64,000 bases of DNA from Symbiodinium natans (taxonomy: Eukaryota > Sar > Dinophyceae > Suessiales > Symbiodiniaceae), in contig CAJNDS010002605.1 in NCBI GenBank assembly GCA_905221605.1, positions 77,501-141,500 on the forward strand, read 5' to 3'. Positions 1 through 9,700 of the stretch are shown in pieces. Each line of letters begins with the position of its first letter. Position 1 is the stretch's first letter. The translations under genes were made by a program, and so were the position numbers. The notes under the pieces were generated by a model, which worked only from the letters and a program-made list of their open reading frames with translations, was not told where the DNA came from and searched no databases.

Positions 1-800
1 GACCTCAGCTTTAGGTGCCGTCGTCTTGGGTAATATCTGGCGGGGCTGCTGTTGCACTGCAGCGAAATGAGTTATACCTGCCCTCAATCCAGTTGTAGCC
101 TTCTCGAGCCTTGTTCCCTCCTATGAAAGCACGAATCTGAAACATTCTGAAACGGTTGTGCAATGTGCAGGGGAGACATACTTGTGTAACCAGCAATGAC
201 AAAAAGTCGCGCACCTAACTTCGCCTCGCTAGACTCTGAGGGAGCTGCACCCGTGCTGGTTCCAGCACGGTCCTCGTCGCAGACGTGGACTCCTTTGTCA
301 GAACGCAGACAAGCTTCAAATGCAAGATTCGAATAAATACGACAGCAAACGATTCACAAACGCCGCATGTAACCAAGGTGAAGAAACATGAAGAAACAGG
401 ATTTCGGGCAACGTCGCACGTGATCGTTGCCTCCGTGGCCATCGTCGGTCGTCACTCGTATCGGTCGTGAGTAATAGCAGCAGGCAGCAGTTGCAGCAAC
501 TAGTCCGATAGCAATAACGACAAAACTGGCAGCGGCAGCAGAAGTAAGTAGGGGGGCACTGGCAGCAGTAGCAATAGCAGTAGTAAAAGTACGAGTAAAA
601 GTAGTAGGAAGTGGTAGTATAGTAGTCGTTTTGGATTTCCCCCCCACCCCCCCTCCACCCACCCCCAACAAACGAAATACGTGACTTGCAGCTCGCACAA
701 GTAAGCGGATCGTAGTGGAAACAGAAACAGAATAAGATAGAAGGATCAGCGCAAGCACATAAGAAAACGCACCTACAAAGAGCCACCAGCATGACGCCTG
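1..800. other. Gene-free left edge
   Basis: No coding exon is supported here. Between about 470 and 640 there is loose CAG/TAG trinucleotide-rich sequence, followed by a C-rich run near 640-665. Open frames on the minus strand through this segment are products of low complexity and continue into the microsatellite that follows. Confidence 0.4.
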
Positions 801-817
801 AATGTATCAACAAATCA

Positions 818-1091
818 ACACACACACACACACACACACACACCCACACACCCACACCCAGACCCACCCCCCGCCCACGCCCACGCCCACGCCCACGCCC
901 ACGCCCACGCCCACGCCCACGCCCACGCCCACGCCCACGCCCACGCCCACGCCCACGCCCACGCCCACGCCCACGCCCACGCCCACGCCCACGCCCACGC
1001 CCACGCCCACGCCCACGCCCACGCGCACGCGCACGCGCACGCGCACACGCCCACGCCCACGCCCGCGCGCACACGCACACACGCACACACG

Positions 1092-1128
<37 letters not shown>

Positions 1129-1292
1129 CCACACGCGCACACCCACACGCGCACACCCACACGCGCACACCCACACGCGTACACCCACACGCGCACACCC
1201 ACACGCGCACACCCACACGCGCACACCCACACGCGCACACCCACACGCGCACACCCACACGCGCACACCCACACACACCCACCACACCCACC

Positions 1293-1332
<40 letters not shown>
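818..1332. repeat. Compound CA / CCCACG microsatellite and 14-bp minisatellite
   Basis: Starts with (CA)n, passes into about 150 bp of a perfect 6-bp CCCACG unit, then CACGCG, then a 14-bp unit of the form ACACCCACACGCGC repeated about ten times to near 1270, and ends with (CCCA)n and (CA)n. It lacks stops in several frames on both strands, so long His/Arg/Pro or Val/Gly/Cys ORFs across it are artefacts. Alternating purine-pyrimidine sequence of this length is prone to Z-DNA. Confidence 0.95.
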
Positions 1333-1333
<1 letters not shown>

Positions 1334-1704
1334 AAGGGAAACGTCCAGAAAAGCTGAAACAGCAAAGGCGCCTGGGAAAACGCGTTGAAATGATGAAAGG
1401 AGCCTAGGAAACAGAAAGAGACCAATTTCAAGAGAAGCTGCAAATAACAGCAAAAACCGTGGGGAAACAACAAACACATTGAAGGTAAGCAGGAGCGACG
1501 GCGCAAAACACAAAACAACTGTGACAAACCCTATAAAGTAATAAGAATCGAAACCTGCCGTCAAAAAACAGACCCGCCCAGCACTAGTAGTCCATTTTAG
1601 AGGTAGAAGTGGAAGTAGTAGTAGTACCCCGCGCGTTGGTAGGAGGCGCTAGGTGTTTTTGCTAGGGGGGCGAGGGGGGAGGGGGGGGGGCTCCATGCAC
1701 AAAC

Positions 1705-2020
1705 GACTGGTATTTACAGCGTTTTCGCCTCGTTGTACAAAATACTGCACAAGGATGTGGAACAAGAAAATCTATCACAAGCGTCCATGCGTTTCGCGAC
1801 CATGCACAAACCACTGGTATTTACAGCGGTTTTATGTCCAAAACGCTAGTATTTACAGCGTTTTCGCCTCTTTGCACAACATACTGCACAAGGTCAGTAG
1901 CGTCCTTGCTTTTCGCGACCATGACCAAAACACTGGTATTTACAGCGTTTTATGCCCCAAACACTCGTATTTACAGCGTTGTCGCTTGTGTGTACAACAT
2001 ACTGCACAAGGATGTGGAAC
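1705..2020. repeat. Tandem repeat with TATTTACAGCG motif
   Basis: Five copies of TATTTACAGCG start at about 1711, 1818, 1850, 1937 and 1968. They sit in a larger composite unit of roughly 119-139 bp that also carries conserved blocks reading as TACTGCACAAGGATGTGGAA and TTTCGCGACCATG. The unit occurs about two and a half times with a few substitutions. Apparent ORFs here are repeat-derived. Confidence 0.85.
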
Positions 2021-2399
2021 AAGAAACCCCGAGTCCTGAATCCTAAACACACCACAAATCCATGACTCCCAAAGTAGTTTCTTCCTACGTCTATGATCTG
2101 TCTTTTCGCTGGCAAACGCGCGAAACACCGAGAGGGTGCTCACTTTTGGACTATGAAAACAAGCGAATGCGTCACAAGCGAATGCATTAAAAGTACCCAG
2201 GGCCTCCTACAAATGCGCGTCCTAGTAGTAGTAGAAGCAGTAATGTTAGAGTCCCTTTAATAGACCCCCCCCCCAATCTTGTTTTGGTCCCCGGGTTTGG
2301 AGGGGTGGAAAAAATGCGGGGTGTCAATTATGAGGATTCTGGGGGTCTGGGGTCTGGGGGTCGGGGGGGGTCAGCTGTCAGGGTCTGCTTTGCTTTGTC

Positions 2400-2744
2400 T
2401 TGAAGGCTTCTGCTTGCTCTCTGCAGCTCCTTTTGCTCTGCCGGCCCGACTTGGTCTGTGTGCTGTCCTGCTCTGCTGCAATGGACCGCCGCTCTGTGGC
2501 AATCTCAGAAGACAAGCAATCTCAAACGAGATCTGCTTCTCTAAAGACTGAGCCTTGGAGCTCTTTCAAGCCAGCTCAGCTGAAAAGTCTTCTCTGCAAT
2601 GGAACTCTTAAGCCATTTTCAGTAAAATTTTCAATTCCTGGCCGGAAATTTTACAAATACCACCCCATTATCATTATCACCGGACCCCCCTATATAGACT
2701 TGTTTACATACATCGGCCCGAAAACCTCCCGTAATGGAAAGTAG
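2400..2744 (+). CDS. Candidate exon, unknown protein
   Basis: A frame of up to 114 codons follows a good acceptor at about 2424 (polypyrimidine tract ending CTCTGCAG) and contains an ATG at 2481. The encoded protein is basic and polar, then turns aromatic and Ile-rich near the C-terminus, and ends at TAG shortly before the trinucleotide block. First-position composition is not typical of coding sequence (A- and T-rich), so the acceptor is the main support. No family is recognised. Confidence 0.25.
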   Translation: MKASACSLQLLLLCRPDLVCVLSCSAAMDRRSVAISEDKQSQTRSASLKTEPWSSFKPAQLKSLLCNGTLKPFSVKFSIPGRKFYKYHPIIIITGPPYIDLFTYIGPKTSRNGK

Positions 2745-2817
2745 TCTTCGGCTGGGGCCCTCTGGCCCGGCGAATATATTACTATTACCACCCCAATTAA
2801 AAAAGCGACTCTCACAT

Positions 2818-2819
<2 letters not shown>

Positions 2820-2878
<59 letters not shown>

Positions 2879-2961
2879 CGTCGTCGTCGTCGTAGTAGTA
2901 GTAGTAGTAGTAGGAGTAGGAGTAGGAGTAGGAGTAGGAGTAGGAGTAGGAGTAGGAGTAG

Positions 2962-3018
<57 letters not shown>

Positions 3019-3066
3019 GAGTAGGAGTAATAGTAGTAGTAGGAGGAGGAGTAGTAGTTAGTAGTC
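2820..3066. repeat. (AGT)n / (AGGAGT)n microsatellite
   Basis: About 245 bp of AGT triplets, interrupted by a CGT run near 2879-2892 and by a hexamer AGGAGT block near 2912-2965. The minus-strand reading is poly-Thr/Pro and should not be annotated as protein. Confidence 0.95.
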
Positions 3067-3240
3067 GCTGGTAGTAGTTATGGCCAAGTCTCGTCGAGTC
3101 GACCTGTCCATCTAGCTGGCCATTGCCAAGGCCATGGACCAAACGCCTACTACAGCCCCGAATCCCATGCACTCTAATGACATAAATGCACACCTAAAGC
3201 ATCATCAAGCAGCAACGCTCTCAAACCTAAGCCTGACCAC

Positions 3241-3453
3241 GTGGGGCCGGGTTGTGGAGGCAATTCGGGTGAGGGATATCCAGGCTTCAGGCAGGCTGCA
3301 TTGGGCTGTGGAAATGCTGGCCTGAGGGAGTTGGTGGTATTCTTGCTGTCTGCTGCTGATACCGTAATCGAGCAGGGTGGAAGGCATGCAGCGGGTTTGG
3401 GATACATGCTTGATTACGCACTGCGCTGCTCAGCTGCATGTGCTCGGCCCTAA
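3241..3453 (+). CDS. Candidate exon, unknown protein
   Basis: Open frame of 70 codons with marked first-position G (37 of 71 codons by hand count), the usual sign of translation in this frame. The middle is amphipathic and hydrophobic (LRELVVFLLSAADTVIEQ). The start shown is GTG; the true 5' limit is probably a splice acceptor. A GTGAGG donor-like site lies at about 3267. No family recognised and no clear partner exon located. Confidence 0.35.
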   Translation: MGPGCGGNSGEGYPGFRQAALGCGNAGLRELVVFLLSAADTVIEQGGRHAAGLGYMLDYALRCSAACARP

Positions 3454-3544
3454 GATGGCTCTTTTGGCTGAGTTGGAGCCACAGCGAAACCAAATCACTC
3501 AGGGACACACTTGCATGTGAGCACCGCGCGTCTATCAATCTATG

Positions 3545-3667
3545 TGTTTTTCTTAAGTACGTATGTATATAGATATAACTACAAATAGAAATAAATAATT
3601 ACATAAATACATACATAAATACATACATAAATAAATACATAAATAAATAAGTAAACAAACATATATA

Positions 3668-3700
<33 letters not shown>

Positions 3701-3705
3701 CTTTG
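3545..3705. repeat. AT-rich simple repeat
   Basis: ATAA/ATAC tetranucleotide-like sequence followed by (AT)n and (GTAT)n. No gene signal. Confidence 0.9.
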
Positions 3706-3728
3706 TGAAGTAACTTTGCAATACATAA

Positions 3729-4077
3729 TCATGCCTCTGTCAATTTAAGCGGTCCTTCTTCTTCTATACCGTAGCTACTCAGCACATCTAGCACAAGTAA
3801 GCCGGTACTCAGACAAACGATCGACAGGTAGCCAATGGGGTGCATCTGCCAGCTTTCTATTCGCACTATGTCACTATGTCCGATGCGCCTCAGTGCACAA
3901 GCGAGCCCAGCCACACTGTGCAGCAAGCAGCCCCACACAATGTCGGAAGTTGAAACGTCTGCGACGTTGGGTTCGTAGTGGCGATCGCCCTTGTGAATCA
4001 TACACCCCCTTTTGAATTGAACTGCAGGGCCTCGGAAACTAGGGGTCCGGCAGTTGGGGTCCAGCGTACCAAAAATC
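3729..4077 (-). CDS. 3' exon of a predicted membrane protein
   Basis: Minus-strand frame open from an acceptor-like CTCAG at about 4078 to TGA at 3729-3731. First codon positions are about G33 A27 C24 T17 by hand count, typical of coding sequence. The last 60 residues hold two hydrophobic stretches, one around SDIVWGCLLHSVAGL and one around GYLSIVCLSTGLLVLDVL, followed by an acidic tail, consistent with two membrane segments. The proposed upstream intron contains a copy of the CACTCGGGCAAGCCAGG repeat block. No family recognised. Confidence 0.42.
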
Positions 4078-4391
4078 TGAGTCCCATTACACGGTTTACG
4101 GGGCTACACTCGGGCAAGCCAGGCGAAGCTCAGAGTCAACAGCCCTTCTGCAGTTTGATTTAGGGTAACACATGAACATTTTAGCCATTGTAGGGCTCGT
4201 CCGGCTCATTTGCACCACTGAATCTTCAGGCCTGTGACGCTGTCCTCAGCCTTCGGGCGAGGAAGCAGCAGCAAAGACCCTCAATGAACGGAGACCCAGC
4301 GCAGCGCAACTCCTGAGCAAACCTACACTCTCAGCTTCTGTTGCAAAAAAAAGCGTGTTCGTACTGGCCACACAGATGTGGCGGAGACTCT

Positions 4392-4650
4392 TTAGTTATT
4401 CAAAAGACAAAGGCGCCCTACAGCCGGGATTTGACCGGAACACACATCGTCCTTTGGGAGAAGGTTCCAGCATCCAACAGAAATCCCGCCCCGAGTTCGG
4501 GGCCACAGCTGTGCAGGCTGGATTGAGCTCCTCAACCACCACACAGCTGCTTCCGGATTCCCTTCAAAACTGCGGAGGCAAATCCAACCAACGTCCTGTG
4601 CAACTTCGTAGACAAACAGGATGAGCTCGTGGAGTCTAAAGACCACCAGG
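4392..4650 (-). CDS. Candidate upstream exon of the 3.7-kb minus-strand gene
   Basis: Frame opens after an acceptor-like ATTAG near 4651 and runs to TAA at 4392. The protein begins with a hydrophobic helix-like segment (LHELILFVYEVAQDVGW) and is rich in Trp. First-position G is about one third. It lies upstream, on the same strand, of the 3729-4077 exon and could be joined to it through a donor near 4440-4460 with a phase-0 junction. Function unknown. Confidence 0.35.
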
Positions 4651-5443
4651 TCGGAACTAATGGTGCTGTAAGGCTCAGACACCGAACAAACACTAACCGA
4701 ATAGCCTAAGGAACTTCTGCAAGGTTGGAATTGACTGCGTTGGGCGGGTGTCCTATGGCATCCCGGCCCAAAAGAGGACTTCTAACATAAGCTATGCCAG
4801 TCATGCTTGCAGGACAAGCGTGACTGGGAAAACGCGGGGGCAGGTTGTTTCGGCCAAAGGCCAAGGACTCTAGAACCCTGGACCTTCCATTCCGAAGTCT
4901 ACTGCTTTGGTACAGTAGCTGTGACTACCATGAGGCCGTGCGAGACAGAAACATCACACTAAGTACCAGGGTCGCCCTTCTGTGCCGGCCACGCCGCAGA
5001 AGTGCTGCAATGGGCTCGCATCCACGCAACACGAACGCGCAATGAGCAAACAAAGAACTCCAGGTGCGACAGGTCTTATCTAAGTTGGCATTGCTTCATG
5101 GAACAGCCTGCAGTTCCCGCCATGTGTGTCGCGCAGCAGCTTGCCATCGAATGCTTAGGCTAGAAGGATTTCAAGATGGTCAGGAGAACTGACATCTTTG
5201 ATGGTGCTTGGGCAGACCGGCGTTTCTGAGCAAACCCCAACTTCCACATGACCCGATGAGTTCGGGTGCTCAAGCTTTGGTGCCTGGCTACCTTGGCGTC
5301 ACTATCAACAGCTTCTGCGAAGAATACCCATTGGGATTCTGCTGCCGTAGGCCGCATGCATGCTGGAAAGTGTATTTTTACGGGCGTTGACGCATTTTGG
5401 GGCGTCTGGATTTGCTGCATACATTGGACGACAAGCTGCTCTA

Positions 5444-6100
5444 ATTGGGCAGGTGGCCTCACAGCGCAAAATCTGTCAGTCCACCAAGAACGGACCCTCA
5501 GTAGCCGCATATTTGGACACTTTCGGTGGGATGCAGTGCACGAGGTCGGGATGCTGGTGTATTTGACACCATCGTTGAGGCAGAGCTTTCAAGTTGCGCG
5601 AAAGTGTTTGTTGAGCAGCTGCTCGTGAGCTAGCGGCTAGTGCTTTTGATTCTTTCTGCGCCTTCACGTTCTGAACTTTGTTATAGCTATCTGGAGCTGC
5701 AAGAAGCCAGAAACAGACACAGCCGCTCTCAGTCCCAAGCTTCGGTGTGGACGCTTTTCAGAACTGTCGAAGTCTCCGCGTTCAATATGTCAGCTTTAGG
5801 TTCAAGAGCCACTAGAAGGAACTCAAGGTACTTTCACAACTGTTTAAGTCTTTAAGCCAATATAGCTTTAACCTTCCAACCCGGCTGAAGATTTCAACTG
5901 CGTCCGTGGTGCTTCAGAACGTCGAGTACCCTGCGGTCTGCGCCATGGTTGATGCAGTTTGTGCCGTGGACGGCCTTGCTGTAAGTGGTGGGAGCGTGCT
6001 CCGCAGCTTTTGCCTCACAAGGAGACGCACATGATCAAAGCAAGCTAAGCCTAGGGAGTGTTTTGGACTGCGGGAGTAGTATGATGAGTCTTGCAGTTGC
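5444..6100. other. Ambiguous coding region
   Basis: Overlapping open frames on both strands from about 5160 to 5640. The minus-strand frame carries an acceptor-like TTAG near 5430 and an AAG/GTAGCC donor near 5295. The plus-strand frame from 5266 opens with a signal-peptide-like stretch. Neither is decisive, and I do not call a gene. Confidence 0.2.
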
Positions 6101-6117
6101 AACTTTGCCTCCTCAGA

Positions 6118-6278
6118 TGGAGAATCCTGCAAGATGCTTCGACCTAACGCTTTTGGCCTGTGAAATCTTGGTATTACAAGCATCTTCTCGGCTGTTAGGT
6201 CGGGAAGCGTGGGAACTGCAGAAGCTGTTGGAAGCAAAGCAGATCTATATGGAAAACCCTGTGTGCTCAGGAGCATAA
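6118..6278 (+). CDS. Candidate exon, small helical protein
   Basis: A strong acceptor (TTTGCCTCCTCAG) ends at 6117 and is followed at once by ATG, giving a 53-residue frame to TAA at 6276-6278. The protein is Leu/Glu/Lys-rich and looks helical in its second half (LLGREAWELQKLLEAKQ). It may be a first coding exon or an internal exon that happens to begin with ATG. The competing minus-strand frame has atypical codon-position composition. A GGT/GCT repeat follows directly. Confidence 0.35.
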
Positions 6279-6287
6279 ACATACGAT

Positions 6288-6341
6288 GTGTGGTGGTGGT
6301 GGTGGTGGTGGTGGTGCTGCTGCTGCTGCGGCTGCGGCTGC

Positions 6342-6372
<31 letters not shown>

Positions 6373-6412
6373 GCAGCTGCTGCAGCTGCTGCAGCTGCTG
6401 CAGCTGCAAGTT
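6288..6412. repeat. (GGT)n(GCT)n triplet block
   Basis: About nine GGT triplets followed by imperfect GCT/GCG/GCA triplets ending in four copies of GCAGCT. Homopolymeric Leu, Cys or Ser reading frames across it are low-complexity artefacts. Confidence 0.92.
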
Positions 6413-6899
6413 AGTGCCGCTTCAGCACTTGAAGCTTTTCTGCCCGCACTGCACCTCCAAAGTGAACCAGCCATGGAGTGGCTCTTCTGACAGTTTGATA
6501 GAACAGCTGGTTATGCTGAAGCCGTTCAACAAACCTACACCCAGAACATGTGTGTTGGGCCCAAGATCCAGGAAATTCCGGAATCTACTCATTTGAAGAA
6601 GCGGCCTGGGCCCTGAATGCATTCCTAGTGGCGCGCTAGGAAGCGGTACCTCCTCCCCCTCGGCATGTACCGTCTTCCTCGTCTCCTTCAAACCGCGTGA
6701 GAAGCCCCGCCAGTACCTTGTAAGGAGCGGTGCTGCTGAAATTTTATGGGTTTAAGGTGGTCTTGCAGAACACAAGGCACAACCCGAAGCAAAGACTAGT
6801 GCTCCCAAGGTTCGAGCTCGTGCTGCAAAAAGGAAACCCCCAACAAGACGACAAGTCAGTCGTAGCGCGCAGATCAAGTGACTGTTTGAGGAGCTCTGG

Positions 6900-8060
6900 T
6901 GGTCCGCTAGTGTCGTAAGGATGTGGTGAGGCCTTTTAAACCAGTTGGTGAGCCCGCCTCCCTGAGAGGATGCCAGGAGAGTGGCTCTTTTTCAAAGAAC
7001 CGGACCAGTACCGGACCTAAAAAAGCCCAGCTTGGCTTCGACCCCCATATTCGTAAACCCCCCATTTGTTGCCCGACGTGCAAAGTTGAGGCATAGACTC
7101 CGAGACTGCAAGTGCAAGGCCAACAGGCCACGATTCCTGGACATGCATCGAGGGCCAAGAAATTTTGAACCCGCAACCGGAACCCCCTACACTATGTCTG
7201 TCTCGTCTGTCTGTTGCTTCCATCTGTCATCATCTATACCCCTCCCCGTCTACCTAGCCAATGCTACCTGGCTACGTACATAACACTGCAGACTTCAAAC
7301 CGAAAAGATGAAGGCCGCTGGGTGTTTGCGTCCAAGGCGCTCCTGGTTCAGGTCTAAGCCTTGCCCTGGGATTCGATTTTTGTGGGCCTTTAGTTAAGGT
7401 TTTCAAGGGCATTGGTTTAGGGTTTAGGGTTTCATTAGTCAAACAGATTAGGGGTTGAAGCAAATTCGTCCATCAGGGCTGTTTTCCTGACGAATTCCGA
7501 TTGGATGACGAACTGCTGCTTACTGGCTTACTGCGCTGCCTCTTTGCAAGCTCGAGCCGGACCCTTTAGCCTCCGACAGAAGCTGAATGCATCTCAAAGC
7601 CTGGTCGTGGACCTGTGAGGGATGCGGGTCCCTTTATCAAGAATGCAAGCATGCAAGTGCAGCACAGGCTATGGCCCTTGTACATGTCTACGTACGTCAT
7701 AAGAGCCCCCGCCACTCACACACATGCAATGGGGGGGTCCTAAGGCTGCAACATGCCTGCCAACCGCACGTCAACAGAAACACGATATAATTACACTGTG
7801 CACACCCCCCACCCCCAACCCCAATCCCCCAGAATTGTAAGAACGCGCCTTCCCTGCCCTAATTGAGCCGCGGGGCGAAGCTTTTTCACTTCATCGGCCA
7901 AGTTGTCGTAGCCACCCTGAATGGCTGACTTCGACATCTTAAGGATGTTTAAGGGGGTCTTGGCATGGCCCATGATTCTAGAAAGCCGAGCAAGTGCACG
8001 AGGGTCTCTGAGTCTCGGGGGATGCGGGGCATCCATCAAGAACCATAGGGCGGCGGTGGC
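6900..8060. other. No confidently supported gene
   Basis: Several 60-95-codon frames occur on both strands. A short telomere-type tract (two copies of TTTAGGG) lies near 7412-7430. The minus-strand frame at 7791-8078 reads as a charged protein but faces an equally open plus-strand frame from 7921 that may be an upstream exon of the following gene. Confidence 0.3.
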
Positions 8061-8068
8061 AGCTGAGG

Positions 8069-8598
8069 ATGTTCTCAAGTTCAGCCCAACTGCATGCCAC
8101 TGCCTTTAGGCATCTAAGAGAGGATGGACCTAAGGCAGGTCCCCCCGAGCTCTGGCGCCTGGAGGTTCGAGACTTGATCGCCCACCTCATGCAGCTTCGA
8201 CTGCTCCTGATAGATCACCTCCTGTGGCAGAAGAAAGCGTGGCTCGGAGTCTTCGAGCCTGTGCCCCCATCTCGGTGACACACAGGTGCATTTGATGCTA
8301 GCGCCTCTGTTGACACTGCGGTCTGCTGAGCGATGAACCGGAAAGTGCTGTTGGGCGGGGCGTGATTGGGTTGCCCGCTCTCTCTCTCGCTCTCTCTTCC
8401 TGTTTCTTCTTCCAAAGGAAAGAATGGAAAGAATATGACATTGTGTGCGCATGGTGCGGTGGAAGCCTTGTGTTCGCGAAGCTCGGTCGTGTGCAGGATG
8501 ACGGTCTCTACCTGAGCCGATGTGCTCAGTTTTGCAGTGCCGACACAAGCATCTTCCTGCGTCTGTCCTGTCAACACGACTCCAAATTAAAACTATAG
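8069..8598 (+). CDS. Two-exon gene, Cys-containing unknown protein
   Basis: Model: join of 8069-8274 and 8418-8598, giving 128 residues. The ATG at 8069 starts a frame ending CG at a GTGACA donor. The intron (143 nt) closes with a long pyrimidine tract (CTCTCTTCCTGTTTCTTCTTCCAAAG), and the next base completes the split Arg codon, so phase is kept. Exon 1 is Leu-rich and helical (LIAHLMQLRLLLIDHLLW). Exon 2 carries a CAWC pair followed by two more Cys, possibly metal-binding. It ends at TAG. No family recognised. Minus-strand frames overlap but lack matching splice signals. Confidence 0.5.
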
Positions 8599-8879
8599 CT
8601 CCATGTGTAGCAGTACATGAAAAATCGCATGGGGGCCTGGTCTGTTCGAATGACTTACACAGATCTTGCACACGCCAATAATCAAAATCCAGGAGCACAC
8701 GGAGGAAATAGCTCCTTTAAGGCTATTACCGACCTTCTCCAGCATTCGCAACCCTGTTGACCAATACCTCGTAACGTGTCGGTCCATTAGGCAAAAGGAA
8801 GTGGTCGAATAACAACACTCCAACACATGTTCTGAACTTCATGATCTTAATTCAAGCTGGGGCCTGTTTCTGTGTCCCG

Positions 8880-9700
8880 TCGCTAGTTTCAAGTGGGTGC
8901 CTTGTGCATGTTTGTCGTCTACTTGATTCCAGATTTCAGCACTGCAGTCTGACAAAGCATCGGTTCAGATTGATGTAGCAACGTAGGCGAGCATCCGCCT
9001 TTCGCTGCTTTGCTTCGTAGGACATGCTGTCGAACATGCCTCAGCTTAACAAGGCTTCACGGGGGGGGGGGGGGGGGGGTCCCGAAACCAGTATTTTCCA
9101 CCATTGAAAAGGCACATCAAACACATGGGCACATCAAACACAATATTGACACATGCTCGTAGGGTCGGGCTGCTCCGAAGCATTCTCTCGATGTCCACCC
9201 TACCATCAGGGCCGAGCATTTTGGTCAAAAGGGCGCAGAACTCATCGAAGTCCTTGTGTGGCGTGCTCGAAATAGTCGCTTGACATGTCGAGATTCACAT
9301 GTTTGTCAGATGTCTTCCATGCCTTTTGTCAGGAGGGTATCCTACCAAAGTTCCGTCGAACAACTGCACCCCTCCACAAAAAGGATGGGACCTCGCCTTC
9401 CTTCAACTGCAAGGTACTGAAATCAAAGCTCAGCTTGAACCCTGTCACTTTGGTTCGCGACGACCCTAAACGCTTCAACCTGTCGTGCACCCGCACCTCT
9501 AAACAGGTCCCCGTGTTCAGGTGTCGAAAGCATCGTCTGTGGTGAAATCGGTTTGCAACTTGAAGCAACCCGGCTTTTCTCGGGTGATTTTTCAAGATCA
9601 AGTCCCGAGCTTGGGCGGTATAGCAGGTCTACGGCTCAGTGTCAGACCCTGCGTTCCGGCACTACCAGCCACGGAGCAATGTCACCGCTCTTGTCAATGT
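8880..9700 (+). pseudogene. Degenerate Ty3/gypsy-like RT-RNase H relic
   Basis: The plus-strand frame from 9285 reads APLHKKDG, then a LKSKLSLNPVTLVRDDPKRF stretch. These sit where gypsy polymerases have PL..L.KKD..F.W and LK..L..APVL...D..KPF at the RT/RNase H junction. After a frame change near 9530, a segment reading FSRSSPELGRYSRST resembles the FFSRKLSPAERRYST block of RNase H. Upstream near 8905 a frame gives FVVYL followed shortly by FS, like the FVVYLDDILIFS catalytic box but with both Asp lost. Frames are broken, so this is an inactive relic. Resemblance is by eye only. Confidence 0.42.
9061..9080. repeat. Poly-G run
   Basis: Twenty consecutive G residues, a likely site of length variation or assembly error. 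It splits the retroelement-like region. Confidence 0.9.

Noticed and set aside
791-1564. Long ORFs (up to 403 codons) on both strands across the CA/CCCACG repeat
   Set aside because: Pure low complexity; the repeat has no stop in several frames, so the ORFs carry no coding information.
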